A stretch of 64,000 nt of DNA from Pontibacter pudoricolor (GTDB taxonomy: Bacteria > Bacteroidota > Bacteroidia > Cytophagales > Hymenobacteraceae), in contig NZ_CP048106.1 in assembly GCF_010092985.1 (NCBI RefSeq), positions 2,294,001-2,358,000 on the forward strand, read 5' to 3'. The notes under the pieces are model-generated. The model searched no databases. It had not been told where the DNA came from and was given only the letters and a program-made list of their open reading frames with translations. Each line of letters starts with the position of its first letter. Position 1 is the stretch's first letter. This document shows positions 33,518 through 43,656 of the stretch, in pieces. A program made the position numbers and the translations under genes.

Positions 33518-36483
33518 TTAGAAACCGATAGAGAGATGCAGGAAATACCTTTTAGAGGAAGGGAAAGGGGTTACATCCACCCCGGTAGACAATCCGTTGC
33601 CACCGAAGTTGGAGACTTCGGGGTCGTAGCTGTCATAATCGGTTATGGTAAACAGGTTATTGGCAGATAGCCCGATCTTAGCCTGTCGTACTATACCACT
33701 GAAAACACCTTCCAGTAAACTGGTGGGCAGTGTATAATACAACCCGATCTCACGCAACCGCAGGTAAGATGCATCCTGCACGAAGGGCTCTGCCGTTACC
33801 CCCAGGGCATCGGTACGCTCTTTGGCATTGGGTATACCATCTCCTTCGTCGTCATCATCATAATCAAAAGAGGTGCCGCCGAGGTCTGTCAGCAACTGGG
33901 TCAGGTTTATGTTATCGCCGCCTTCTTTCCAGTGCAACAGGAAGGAGAAAGTCAGGTTCTGTTTGATAGTAAAGAAATTGTGGAAGTTCATCTGAAAATC
34001 CGGAGCAGCATCGCCAAGCACAACCACGCCCTCATCACCTTTTATACCTTTGATCTGAGTCGCTGATTTACCTTCTTCTATAAAAAATGTGCCCAATGTA
34101 TTACCAAATCCTCCCAACGGAAAAGCAGGAACATCCAGTTCTGTTATTTCAGAGTTGTTAACCCAGTAACTGATCCTGGAATCCCATTTAAAGCCGGCAA
34201 CATCGAAAGGAGTTGAGCTAAGTGACAGTTCTATGCCACGGTTTCGCAACTCGCCGGCATTTACTATGCGCGTACTGAAACCGGTTGAGCCCGGCACGTT
34301 CTGCACCAATATAAGATCCGAGACCGTTTTCACATAGTAGGTAGCTTCCAGTATGGCCTTATCTCCCAGTACACCAATGTCTACTCCGGTTTCAAATTCT
34401 TTCTGACGCTCCTGTTTAATATCTGCGTTACCGCGCTGTATCGGAACTATAATACCCGGGTTTCCGCCAATATTGAAGGGTGAAAATGAAGTATACTTAG
34501 AGCCAAATGGCGGGAAACCGCCAGCCTCGCCGTATGCTGCCCGAAGCTTGAGCATATTTATACTCTCCTGTGTCCAGAAACCGAAGTTGGCAAGGTTCAG
34601 GGCCAGCGAGAATTTAGGGAAAGCCACGAACTCATTTACATCAGCGTTATTTGATGACTTATCAAGGCGCAACCCTGCAGTAGCAATGATGCGGTCGCTG
34701 AAGTTAACTTCTTCCTGGAAGAACAACCCTTTGTTTCTGACCGGAAGCTGCGTCTGATCCACAGTTACAGCACTCGACTGGTCCAGGTTTGTCTGGGAAC
34801 CAATAAGCTGCGTGGCTATAGTTAGTACCTGGTCCTGGTTGAAGTTTTCGCGGGTAGCGCCAATGGTTGTTGTAAAATCAAGGGTATTGTCTGCCACCGA
34901 CAGGTTGTTTACAACGAATGCAGCAAAGTTGGTGTTCAGGTTATAGTTGTTACCCTGGATAGAGGTGCCCTGATTCCCGTTCCGCTCGAACTGTAATATT
35001 CTCGGGAAGATGGCGATCGTTTTAAGGTTGTAAAAGTCCAGGCCTGCACGTAATACCAGTTTGGTACTGCTTAAGTCAGTAGTATACAGGTTTGTATTTA
35101 AGGTAAAGCCACCCAGGAAACGGTCTATATTTTCTTTGTTCGTCATCAGGTCGCGGGTTTGCAGAAAGTTGGAAGCTGCAAACGGGTTATCCGGATACAA
35201 ACCGCTATCATCCCTGAATAAATCTACAAAGCTTGGCGTACTGGATAAAGCTACACCAAAAGAAACACCGGCATTATCGTTATTGGTGAGGCCGCGTTTT
35301 GCTATAGAATTGATATAGTTGGTGCTTAAACTAAAATTAAATCGGTTGGAGATCTCGTGATCCAGGTTAAAGCGCAGTGACTTTTTTCGTAGCCAGTTCG
35401 TTTAATAATACCTTCTTCATTCTGCACCAGGCCACCTACATAAAACTGTGTTTTTTCGCTTCCGCCGCTTATGTTCAGGCGGGTATTATACAGCATCCCC
35501 TTGTTGCCGTATAGTTCCTTTTCGTAATCAATCAGGCGGCCTGCATTACGTGCTTCTATAAACTGTTCAACAAGTTCAGGTCGGTCAAGGTAAGTAGAGG
35601 CTACCCGCTCTTCTGTAAAATTGCGCATACCTAATAAATGTGCAGCCTTGGTAAATCCCACATCCTGCGAAACATCAACCAAGGTTTTGCCAGCCGTTCC
35701 ACGTTTTGTTGTGATGATAACAACGCCTGCTGCTGCCAGCGAACCATAAATAGCAGCTGCGGAGGCACCTTTCAGTACTTCTATCGTTTCTATGTCGTCG
35801 GGGTTGATATCTGCTATGCGGTTAGAAGCGTTATCCTGGTTTGATGCATTTCCCTGGTTGGCAGCAGCTGTAACCACATTCAGTCCACCTGAAATGCTGG
35901 AGTTGTCTACAATTATCCCATCAATAACATAGAGTGGCTGCGCATTGCCAAAAATGGAAGTTACCCCGCGCAGTTTCATGGCAATACCCCCGCCCGGCGC
36001 GCCCGAGTTCTGGACAACGTTTGCGCCCACCAGTTTGCCACTGATAGCAGCATCCATGGTCTGGGGCGTTGTGATGCCTGATATCTCACGGGTATTTATA
36101 GTAGAGACTGCATTCGCGGCATTTGTCCGTTTTACAGTTGTAGCAAGACCCGTCACTACAACTTCGCTGAGACTGGTGGCTTTTTGAACAAGCCGGATGT
36201 TAAGTTCTGTTAAAGCCGGAGTAACGCTTACTGTTTGCGATACATACCCCAGAAACGAGAAGGTGATTCTGCCATTTTCAGAAGGCAGGGTAATGGAATA
36301 ATTACCGTTTACATCGGTACTGGTGCCTGTAGTGGTACCCACCACCACAACTGCTACGCCTGGCAGCGCATTACCTGATCCGGAATCAGTAACTCTGCCG
36401 CTAACAGTAGTTTGCCCCTGCACTATAAACGGCAAAAGCCAGCATAGCAAAGCCAGCAGCTTAAGCGAGTAATGCTTTTTCAT
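33518..36483 (-). pseudogene. SusC/RagA TonB-linked receptor, split by a one-base frameshift
   Basis: Outer-membrane TonB-dependent channel partner of the SusD gene. The first frame (36483 to about 35385) has signal peptide MKKHYSLKLLALLCWLLPFIVQGQ, a carboxypeptidase-regulatory-like domain (VSGRVTDSGSGNALPGVAVVV), the TonB-box/plug region SEVVVTGLATTVKR, and ends out of frame. The second frame continues the barrel to an aromatic end. At a run of six T (35382-35387; six A in the gene) adding one A restores GYEKKSLRFNLDHEISN and joins both frames into about 988 residues, the usual SusC length. So the gene is complete except for one base. Sequencing error, true mutation or phase variation are all possible. 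Confidence 0.92.
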
Positions 36484-36723
36484 AAAGAATATCTAATATG
36501 GTAAATAAATAGAGGGCTTTGGAGGAGCTACGGGTTAGGGCAGCTGTGTACCATTATACGGTTTGCATTAATTAAAGTATGATTTTACTAATAACAATAC
36601 AATTGAAATCACATAATTATATAACTATTATAATATATATAAATACATGCATCCCTTGTTATAAGGCTTAAAGTTTAGGATCTCATAAAAAGAGAACGGC
36701 GAAAACAAACCGCAGCTGGCACA

Positions 36724-36752
36724 AAAAAACCGTAGCCTGTGAGGCTACGGTG
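36724..36752 (-). terminator. Hairpin terminator after the acyl-CoA-binding gene
   Basis: CCGTAGCC and GGCTACGG form the stem with loop TGTGA; on the minus strand followed by TTTTTTTGTG. Confidence 0.85.
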
Positions 36753-36777
36753 ATTTACGTTTTCCGGGTAAGGCAGC

Positions 36778-37035
36778 TTATTTTGAAGTCAGTTCGTTTA
36801 CAAACTGCACATATTCCGCACGGGCTTCTTCCTGGCTTTTACCCTCCTGTTTTTTCCAGGCATCCCATTTGGCAATATTCTTAAAGTCGAAACCGCCCGG
36901 GCGCTCTGTGTTCACATCTCCTTCTGAGCCCTGCTTATACAAGGCGTATAGTTTAAGCAGCACATCGTTCGATGGGCGTTCGGTTAACGTTTTTGAGCGC
37001 TCAACCGCGCTTTCAAATTCCTGTTGTGTAGCCAT
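36778..37035 (-). CDS. Acyl-CoA-binding protein
   Basis: An 85-residue four-helix ACBP that binds long-chain acyl-CoA in the cytoplasm. Signatures: ATQQEFESAVERSKTL at the start, LKLYALYKQGSEGDVNTERPGGFD (the LYxLYKQxxxGD signature) and KWDAWKKQEGKSQEEA at the end. Acyl-CoA-binding proteins are common in Bacteroidota though rare in many bacteria. The gene stands alone with its own terminator. Confidence 0.95.
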   Translation of the reverse strand: MATQQEFESAVERSKTLTERPSNDVLLKLYALYKQGSEGDVNTERPGGFDFKNIAKWDAWKKQEGKSQEEARAEYVQFVNELTSK

Positions 37036-37184
37036 AGTTCAGTTTATAGTTTGAGAGGATTCCAAATTAACAAAAAGTAGTATGCAAGCATAACGTTAGC
37101 GTATTTTATTTTTGTAGAAAAACCGCGTATATTTAGTTGCCGCCACACAGGCTGCAGCTCATCACTTAAACCCAAGCACAAATT

Positions 37185-39374
37185 ATGAAGAAACTGAAAC
37201 CCGCAGCAGCCTATGTAGGTACGCTGCTTTCGGCTTCGCTTGTAGTAGGTACAGGCTGCTCTACGAGCAACACCACTACTGCCACCAATACCACCATAGA
37301 ACAAACGGAAAGCACCGCCACAGCGGAGCCTATACCGCCGGTTGCCAAAAAAGTACCTAAAGAACTTACAACACACGGCGACACCCGCATCGATAATTAT
37401 TACTGGATGAACCAGCGCGAAGATCCGGAGGTTATCGCCTACCTGAACGCTGAAAACGACTACACTAAATCAGTGATGGCTGACACTGAAGAGCTGCAGG
37501 AAAAGCTTTTTAAAGAAATTGTAGGCCGTATTAAGCAAACTGACGAATCGGTACCTTATAAAAAGAGCGGTTATTTTTATTATACACGTTTCGAAGCAGG
37601 AAAAGAATATCCTGTTTATGCCCGTAAAAAAGGGACCATGGAGGCTGCTGAGGAGGTTATGCTAAATGCCAACCAGCGGGCCGAAGGACTTGGTTACTAT
37701 GCAGCTGCCGGCATGAACGTAAGCCCGAACAACAACCTGCTGGCCTTTGGGGAAGATACTGTGAGCCGCCGCCAGTATACCATCCGTTTCAAGAACCTGC
37801 AGACCGGTGAGCTACTGCCTGATCGTATTCCGAATACAACCGGCGCAGCTGTGTGGGCTAACGACAACAAAACGGTATTTTACACTATGAAAGATCCGTC
37901 ACTGCGTTCGTATAAAATCTTCCGCCATACACTGGGCACACCATCGTCGCAGGACAAGGAAGTGTACCACGAAGCAGACGAAACCTTCGGTACATTTGTA
38001 TACAAAACAAAGTCTGACAAATACATTATCATCGGCTCAAGCAGCACTATGGCGCAGGAGTATCGCTATGTAGATGCATCTAACCCTACTGCTACCCTAA
38101 AGGTAATTCAGCCAAGAGAGCGTGGTCTGGAGTACGATGTGGATCATTTCGGCGACAGCTTTTACATCAGAACAAACAAAGATGGCGCGACCAACTTTAA
38201 GCTGATGAAGACCCCGGTTGGCAAAACCACCAAAGAGAACTGGAAAGAGGTTATTGCGCACCGCCCGGACACTTACCTGGAAGGAACTGAGATATTTAAA
38301 GATTACCTGGTGCTGCAGGAGCGCAAAAACGGCCTTACACAACTGCGCATCAAAAAATGGAACGACCCGAAAACCGACTACTATGTTGATTTTGGCGAAG
38401 AAGCTTATACAGCCGGCATCAGCATAAACCCTGATTTCGACAGCAAAGTATTGCGCTATAGTTATAGTTCGCTTACCACACCAAGCTCTACCTACGACTT
38501 TAACATGGTTACAAAAGAGAAAACACTGTTGAAGGAACAGGAAGTAGTGGGTGATTTTGACAAGAACAACTATGAGTCGAAGCGCGTGTACGCTACAGCC
38601 GATGATGGCACTAAAATACCGGTATCGCTGGTTTACCGCAAAGGCCTGAAACTGGATGGCAACAATCCTACCCTGCTGTATGCTTATGGTTCGTATGGCA
38701 TCAGCATGAACCCTGGCTTTAACTCCAGCCGACTGAGTTTGCTGGATCGCGGTTTTGTTTATGCTATCGCGCACATCAGGGGTGGCCAGGAAATGGGTCG
38801 CCAGTGGTACGAAGACGGCAAAATGATGAAGAAGAAAAATACCTTCACCGACTTTATTGATGCTTCGGAGTTCCTGATCGATCAGAAATACACCAATCCG
38901 GACAAACTGTTTGCTCAAGGTGGCAGCGCCGGCGGCTTATTGATGGGTGCTGTAGTGAACATGCGTCCGGAACTATATAAAGGCGTGCACGCAGCCGTAC
39001 CATTTGTGGATGTGGTAACTACTATGCTGGATACCAGTATTCCGCTAACTACGGGTGAGTTTGATGAGTGGGGCAACCCGGCTGAGAAAGCAGCTTATGA
39101 TTATATGCTCTCTTACTCGCCATACGACAACGTAGAAGCCAAAGCATACCCGAACATGCTGGTAACTACAGGCTTGCACGACTCTCAGGTACAGTATTTT
39201 GAACCGGCCAAGTGGGTAGCCAAACTGCGCGAGATGAAAACGGACGACAACCTGCTGCTACTGCAAACCAACATGGAAGCAGGCCACGGCGGTGCATCCG
39301 GCCGTTTCCGCCCTTACCGTGAAACCGCCCTGCAATATGCTTTCTTCCTGAAGCTTGCAGGTATTAATGAATAA
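37185..39374 (+). CDS. Prolyl oligopeptidase (family S9A) lipoprotein
   Basis: A 729-residue secreted prolyl endopeptidase. The N-terminus MKKLKPAAAYVGTLLSASLV carries lipobox VGTGC, so it is membrane-anchored. An N-terminal helical wrap (RIDNYYWMNQREDPEVIAYLNAEN) and the seven-bladed propeller precede the alpha/beta hydrolase domain. The nucleophile is in GGSAGGLLMG near residue 580, with the conserved SYGISMNPGF and DEWGNP segments and the C-terminal HGG. Role: degradation of proline-containing peptides outside the cell. A TATTTTTG box at 37107 may be its -7 element. Confidence 0.95.
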   Translation: MKKLKPAAAYVGTLLSASLVVGTGCSTSNTTTATNTTIEQTESTATAEPIPPVAKKVPKELTTHGDTRIDNYYWMNQREDPEVIAYLNAENDYTKSVMADTEELQEKLFKEIVGRIKQTDESVPYKKSGYFYYTRFEAGKEYPVYARKKGTMEAAEEVMLNANQRAEGLGYYAAAGMNVSPNNNLLAFGEDTVSRRQYTIRFKNLQTGELLPDRIPNTTGAAVWANDNKTVFYTMKDPSLRSYKIFRHTLGTPSSQDKEVYHEADETFGTFVYKTKSDKYIIIGSSSTMAQEYRYVDASNPTATLKVIQPRERGLEYDVDHFGDSFYIRTNKDGATNFKLMKTPVGKTTKENWKEVIAHRPDTYLEGTEIFKDYLVLQERKNGLTQLRIKKWNDPKTDYYVDFGEEAYTAGISINPDFDSKVLRYSYSSLTTPSSTYDFNMVTKEKTLLKEQEVVGDFDKNNYESKRVYATADDGTKIPVSLVYRKGLKLDGNNPTLLYAYGSYGISMNPGFNSSRLSLLDRGFVYAIAHIRGGQEMGRQWYEDGKMMKKKNTFTDFIDASEFLIDQKYTNPDKLFAQGGSAGGLLMGAVVNMRPELYKGVHAAVPFVDVVTTMLDTSIPLTTGEFDEWGNPAEKAAYDYMLSYSPYDNVEAKAYPNMLVTTGLHDSQVQYFEPAKWVAKLREMKTDDNLLLLQTNMEAGHGGASGRFRPYRETALQYAFFLKLAGINE

Positions 39375-39430
39375 TTAATGAATAATGAGGAGTGATTGAT
39401 TCCTGAGTTATTACATTACCACAATACCTA

Positions 39431-39469
39431 AAAAGTCCCGCTGCTATAGTTTAGCAGCGGGACTTTTTG
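39431..39469 (+). terminator. Hairpin terminator with TATAGTT in its loop
   Basis: AAAAGTCCCGCTGCT and AGCAGCGGGACTTTTT form a perfect stem; the loop reads ATAGTTT, so the iterated word occurs in the loop. Confidence 0.9.
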
Positions 39470-39574
39470 TTCTATAGTTGTCATTCCAAGTGAAGCAAGG
39501 AATCTATTTAGTATTCAGAACAGATCTCTCCTATCGTCGAGATGAGAAATTACTTACTCTAGTAAGATAATATC

Positions 39575-40573
39575 TTATCTAACGCTTACCACAATTTTCC
39601 CGAACTGCTTACCGGCTTCCATGTAGCGCATGGCTTCTTCGGTTTTCTCCAGCGGGAAGATGCTGTCAACTATAGGAATTACTTTTTTCTCACGCACAAA
39701 GGCTACCATCCTGGCAAAGTCTTCGTTTGTCCCCATTGTGCTGCCGTAAATAGCCAGTTGTTTCCAGAAGATCTCAGCGGGATTTAGTTGCCCGATCATG
39801 CCGGTTGTGCCGCCGTACATACCTATTCTGCCGCCCGGTTTAGCCAGTTTTACCAGTTGCACAAACCCTTCGCCGGCTGCGCCGTCTATGCTTACATCAA
39901 AGCCACCAACTATAGTTTTCAGCTCTTTGCCCCAGTTCTCTTTTTTATAGTTGATGCCACCCGTTGCCCCCAGTTTTTTTGCAGCTTCAATCTTTTCGTC
40001 AGAGCCTGAAGTAACCCAAACCTCTGCTCCCGCTGCTACGGCAAATTGCACGGCAAACAACGCCACTCCTCCGCCTGCGCCGGTTATCAGCACTTTTTCG
40101 CCAGCTTTAAGACTGCATTTAGTAAACATAGCACGGTAAGCGGTTACACCAGCCAATGGTAAGGCCGCAGCTTCTTCGAAAGTCAGGTGTTCCGGTTTCT
40201 CGTGCAGGTTGGTGGCGCGCACTTTTACAAACTCGGCAAAGGCACCATCTTCCGGCATACCCAACACTTTAAAGTTTTGCCCATGCGCGCGCGGGTTATC
40301 GCCCCAGTCCGTTGACGGATCTATGATCACTCCTTTTCCAATCCAGCTTTTATCAACATCCTCGCCCACTTCGGTAACTATACCGGCGCCATCAGAACCC
40401 AGTATAGTTGGGTACTCTTTCGTAAAATAGCGGCCATATTGTATGTACACGTCGCGGTGGTTCAGAGCTGCGGCTTTTACCTGCACTATAGCTTCGCCGG
40501 GACCGGCAACTGGCTTCTCTTTTTCAATCAGTACAAACGGAGAATTTATGGCTTCGAGGTATATGGCTTTCAT
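39575..40573 (-). CDS. MDR-family NAD(P)-dependent oxidoreductase
   Basis: A 332-residue medium-chain dehydrogenase/reductase (quinone oxidoreductase-like). The segment LGSDGAGIVTEVGED and the cofactor motif VLITGAGGGVALFAVQFA are clear. The catalytic zinc ligands of alcohol dehydrogenases (Cys46/His67 type) are not seen; the GHE motif is replaced by GSDGAG, so a zinc-free QOR/YhdH-like enzyme is more likely. A good promoter lies before it. The substrate is unknown. Confidence 0.9.
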   Translation of the reverse strand: MKAIYLEAINSPFVLIEKEKPVAGPGEAIVQVKAAALNHRDVYIQYGRYFTKEYPTILGSDGAGIVTEVGEDVDKSWIGKGVIIDPSTDWGDNPRAHGQNFKVLGMPEDGAFAEFVKVRATNLHEKPEHLTFEEAAALPLAGVTAYRAMFTKCSLKAGEKVLITGAGGGVALFAVQFAVAAGAEVWVTSGSDEKIEAAKKLGATGGINYKKENWGKELKTIVGGFDVSIDGAAGEGFVQLVKLAKPGGRIGMYGGTTGMIGQLNPAEIFWKQLAIYGSTMGTNEDFARMVAFVREKKVIPIVDSIFPLEKTEEAMRYMEAGKQFGKIVVSVR

Positions 40574-40599
40574 GAAACAGTTTATAGTTTGATGTTATG

Positions 40600-40629
40600 C
40601 AAAGGTATCATTTCTGGCAAAAGGGCAAA
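40600..40629 (-). promoter_or_regulatory. Bacteroidota-type promoter for the oxidoreductase
   Basis: Minus-strand TTTG (40626-40629), 18 bases, then TACCTTTG (40600-40607), 26 bases before the ATG. Confidence 0.7.
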
Positions 40630-40692
40630 GCAACTATAAGGTTGGCATTTATAGTTTCAGCGCTTAACTTGCAACTATAGCCACAACAACTC

Positions 40693-41190
40693 ATGAACAA
40701 CTATAGCATACGCACAGCCAGCCTATCCGACATACCAACTATAGAATCGCTGGCTGAAGCCACCTGGGAACCAACCTACAAACACATTTTATCGAAAGAG
40801 CAGATAGATTATATGTTTGACCTCATCTATAATAAAGAAGCACTGGAGCAGCAAATGGATGACGGGCAAACATTTGTACTGCTATTTGGCGATGATAAGC
40901 CGCTGGGGTTTGCAAGCTATAGTTTAAGAAATGCTGAAGAGCAACTATACAAACTCAACAAGATATACCTGGTGCCGGAGTGCCACGGCAAAGGGCTTGG
41001 CCGAAAACTGATCACTTACGTAGAGAACGCAACCCGCGAACTGGGTGCCAGAATGATAGACCTGAACGTGAACAGGTACAACAAGGCTAAGCTGTTTTAT
41101 GAGTCGTGCGGGTATTATGTGCACCACGAAGAAGACCTGGCGATAGGCCCCTACTGGATGAACGACTACGTAATGCGGAAGCAACTATAA
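40693..41190 (+). CDS. GNAT family N-acetyltransferase
   Basis: A 165-residue acetyl-CoA-dependent acyltransferase. The order is typical: IRTASLSDIPTIESLAEATW at the start, strand KIYLVPECHGKGLGRKLITYVE with the acetyl-CoA P-loop HGKGLGRKL, then LNVNRYNKAKLFYESCGYY. The acceptor is unknown. It ends at a strong bidirectional terminator shared with the convergent subtilase. Confidence 0.93.
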   Translation: MNNYSIRTASLSDIPTIESLAEATWEPTYKHILSKEQIDYMFDLIYNKEALEQQMDDGQTFVLLFGDDKPLGFASYSLRNAEEQLYKLNKIYLVPECHGKGLGRKLITYVENATRELGARMIDLNVNRYNKAKLFYESCGYYVHHEEDLAIGPYWMNDYVMRKQL

Positions 41191-41193
41191 CTT

Positions 41194-41223
41194 AAAAAGG
41201 GCAGCCATGTGGCTGCCCTTTTT
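41194..41223. terminator. Bidirectional hairpin terminator
   Basis: AAAAAGGGCAGCC and GGCTGCCCTTTTT form a perfect stem with loop ATGT. Confidence 0.92.
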
Positions 41224-41261
41224 CACTACTTTAAACTTAAGCAAACAAAACTTTAGCTTTA

Positions 41262-42482
41262 TTACATGTGTGCGATCGGATCCGCATTACCATCAGGATC
41301 GTTAGACACATACCCGTCAGTGCTGATGTTACCTAACAGCAACAGACCAGCAACGTGCGGCGATGCCATAGAAGTACCACTGATCGTGTTGTAGGTCCCA
41401 CCTTTCCAGGTAGACTTGATGCTTACACCAGGTGCGCAGAAATCTACAGGAGGGTTGCCATAGTTAGAGAACGATGCAAAACGGTTGTTTACATCCATAG
41501 CAGATACTGTGTACACATTGCTGTGGTTTACACGCGCAGGAGATGAATTGTTAGCGTGCGTGCTTTCGTTACCGGCAGCTAAAGCAAACTTAATGCCTTT
41601 GCCGGCAGCAGCAAGAACAGCCTGATCCAGAGCTGCAGATACCGGGCCACCTAAACTCATGTTTGCGGCGTCTCCTGATTTAGCGTTAGCAGCCACATAA
41701 TCTACACCGGCAATTACGCCAGAGTAAGCGCCGCTACCACGGGAGTCAAGCACTTTTACAGCCACTACAGTTGCACCGTAAGCTACACCCACTACGCCGA
41801 TACCGTTACCTTTAATAGCACCAATTGTACCAGCTACGTGTGTTCCGTGTCCGTTACCGTCATCAGCACTACCGGCATCTCTACCGGACGTAAACATTGT
41901 TACGCTTCTTGCAACATCAACATTCAGGTCTGGGTGGTCCAGGTCTATACCAGTATCTATAACCCAGGCAGTTTTACCGGCACCGCTGGCAGAACCAACA
42001 CGCGTAATACCATAAGGAATTTCCTCGCCTGTTGAGCCGCCGCCACCAGTTCCTGGCTTGGCAAGGGCTACTATTCTGTCCTGCTCAATATAATCTATAC
42101 GCTCATCACCACGAAGTCTTTTAACATCAGCCGGCGATAGTTTTGCAACTACACCTACCAGCGCTTTGCCGTAAGATCTTTCGATAGCGAAGTCAGTAAT
42201 ATTGTTCTCATTAAAAACCTCCACACCAAACTGGCGGGCACGTTCAACACTCTGTGCATATGTAGCCGTTTCGCTCATACGCAAATTACCTTGTTTAAAT
42301 ACAACTATGTACTGTCCACTGATCGGGGCTCCGTTCTCGCCATTCAGCTGAATTGCATCTTCTGTAGCTACGGCATCAACAGCTTCGTTGTCGCAGGCTG
42401 TAAACGTACAAGATACTGCAACAACAGCAGTTCCCAGCAGTAAAGACCGCATAGTGTTTCGAATTTGTAAGGTGTTTTTCAT
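41262..42482 (-). CDS. S8 family subtilase with inhibitor-like propeptide
   Basis: A 406-residue secreted serine protease. The signal MKNTLQIRNTMRSLLLGTAVVAVSC with later FTAC could be a lipoprotein signal (a weak lipobox FTAC). An I9-like propeptide follows (GQYIVVFKQGNLRMS, ERARQFGVEVF). The catalytic triad is complete: Asp in VIDTGIDLDHPDL, His in GHGTHVAGT, Ser in SGTSMASPHVAG. The protein ends only about 35 residues after the Ser, so no C-terminal sorting domain is present. Role: extracellular protein breakdown. Confidence 0.95.
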   Translation of the reverse strand: MKNTLQIRNTMRSLLLGTAVVAVSCTFTACDNEAVDAVATEDAIQLNGENGAPISGQYIVVFKQGNLRMSETATYAQSVERARQFGVEVFNENNITDFAIERSYGKALVGVVAKLSPADVKRLRGDERIDYIEQDRIVALAKPGTGGGGSTGEEIPYGITRVGSASGAGKTAWVIDTGIDLDHPDLNVDVARSVTMFTSGRDAGSADDGNGHGTHVAGTIGAIKGNGIGVVGVAYGATVVAVKVLDSRGSGAYSGVIAGVDYVAANAKSGDAANMSLGGPVSAALDQAVLAAAGKGIKFALAAGNESTHANNSSPARVNHSNVYTVSAMDVNNRFASFSNYGNPPVDFCAPGVSIKSTWKGGTYNTISGTSMASPHVAGLLLLGNISTDGYVSNDPDGNADPIAHM

Positions 42483-42857
42483 TTGTTTTTAAGGTGTTAA
42501 AGTTAAAATAATAGGTATTAAATAAATCCGGATTTTATGTAAGATATTGAATCATCGATACATATACAAATGCAAATATATAAAAGACTAAATTGATGCC
42601 TAAAAACAGCCCTTAACATACCTGAATAGGCGATATTTTTTTCGGGGCCCGAACAGCTTCCCTTCTCTCCCACTTTAACATCCCCAAAAACCACTTTTAC
42701 CAGTATCTCACTCCAGCGCCTCTCTTTACAGATGTAGCAACGTATACCTGTTTTACTATGGAAGTAGTTACAGGCAAAATGCACATTATCAATATAGTGC
42801 TATTTACAGTATTACTATGAGCTTATAGATTGGCATAAATGATATGAATTTTGTAGC
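42483..42857. other. Divergent intergenic region
   Basis: A gap of about 400 bases between the subtilase and the cyclophilin gene, transcribed away from each other. AT-rich near the middle. No clear promoter match or gene is seen. Confidence 0.6.
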
Positions 42858-42884
42858 TTGAACCTGAACAAAAAAGCAATCGCC

Positions 42885-43652
42885 GTGAAAAACCTGCCTT
42901 TTAAATTTTCTTTAAATAATATATTCCTGATTCTCAATATTTTATTTATAGTTGCATGTGGCCAGAAGCAGGAATCGATTGTCAGCGAAATGGAATTATC
43001 TGCAGCGCTCTCACCAAGCTCTGATACGATTCCATTATCTCCTGGAAATGTAAGGGATGTTTTAACTGATTATGCGAAAAATCACCCGGATAGCATTGCT
43101 GTTATCAGCACACGGCATGGTAATATAAAAGTGCGCCTGTATAAAGACACGCCCTTGCACCGTGCTAATTTTGTTCGGCTTACCAAATCAGGTTTTTACA
43201 ACCAGGGCGAGTTTTACAGGGTTGTTAAAGGATTTGCCATACAGGGCGGCGACTCTGATAACCGAACCATGAAACAGACAGTCTATAAAATTCCGCAGGA
43301 GTTTAACCGCAAGTATATACACAAGAAAGGCGCCCTAGCCATGGCCCGCTACGGCGACGAACAGAACCCGGATAAAGAGTCATCATCACACAACTTTTAC
43401 ATTGTGCAGGGCGAACCGGTTCCACTTCACGAGATCCGAGCCTGGGAAGAGAAACATGGCATTAAATATACACCGGAAGAGGTAAAGCTTTACCAGACTA
43501 TTGGTGGCGAACCATCATTAGACACCGAGTATACGGTGTTTGGGGAAGTAATAGAAGGACTGGATGTGGTAGATAAAATTGCCAACGAACCAGTTGATGC
43601 CAGCAGCTGGCCAAGACAATCGGTGTTGCATACTATAAAAATGGTGGAGTAG
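42885..43652 (+). CDS. Peptidyl-prolyl cis-trans isomerase (cyclophilin), lipoprotein
   Basis: A 255-residue cyclophilin that speeds proline isomerisation in exported proteins. I start at the GTG at 42885: MKNLPFKFSLNNIFLILNILFIVAC is a lipoprotein signal with lipobox IVAC, while an earlier TTG (42858) would place charged residues before it. The cyclophilin core begins ISTRHGNIKVRLYKDTPLHRANFVRL; FYRVVKGFAIQGGD is the catalytic segment; GALAMAR and EYTVFGEVIEGLDVVDKI follow. Between are a few residues unlike human CypA, but the fold signatures are complete. Confidence 0.92.
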   Translation: MKNLPFKFSLNNIFLILNILFIVACGQKQESIVSEMELSAALSPSSDTIPLSPGNVRDVLTDYAKNHPDSIAVISTRHGNIKVRLYKDTPLHRANFVRLTKSGFYNQGEFYRVVKGFAIQGGDSDNRTMKQTVYKIPQEFNRKYIHKKGALAMARYGDEQNPDKESSSHNFYIVQGEPVPLHEIRAWEEKHGIKYTPEEVKLYQTIGGEPSLDTEYTVFGEVIEGLDVVDKIANEPVDASSWPRQSVLHTIKMVE

Positions 43653-43656
43653 CGTT

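Noticed and set aside
38097-38918. Long antisense frame over the prolyl oligopeptidase
   Set aside because: Opposite strand of a clear S9A gene with intact motifs; composition like a reverse-strand shadow.
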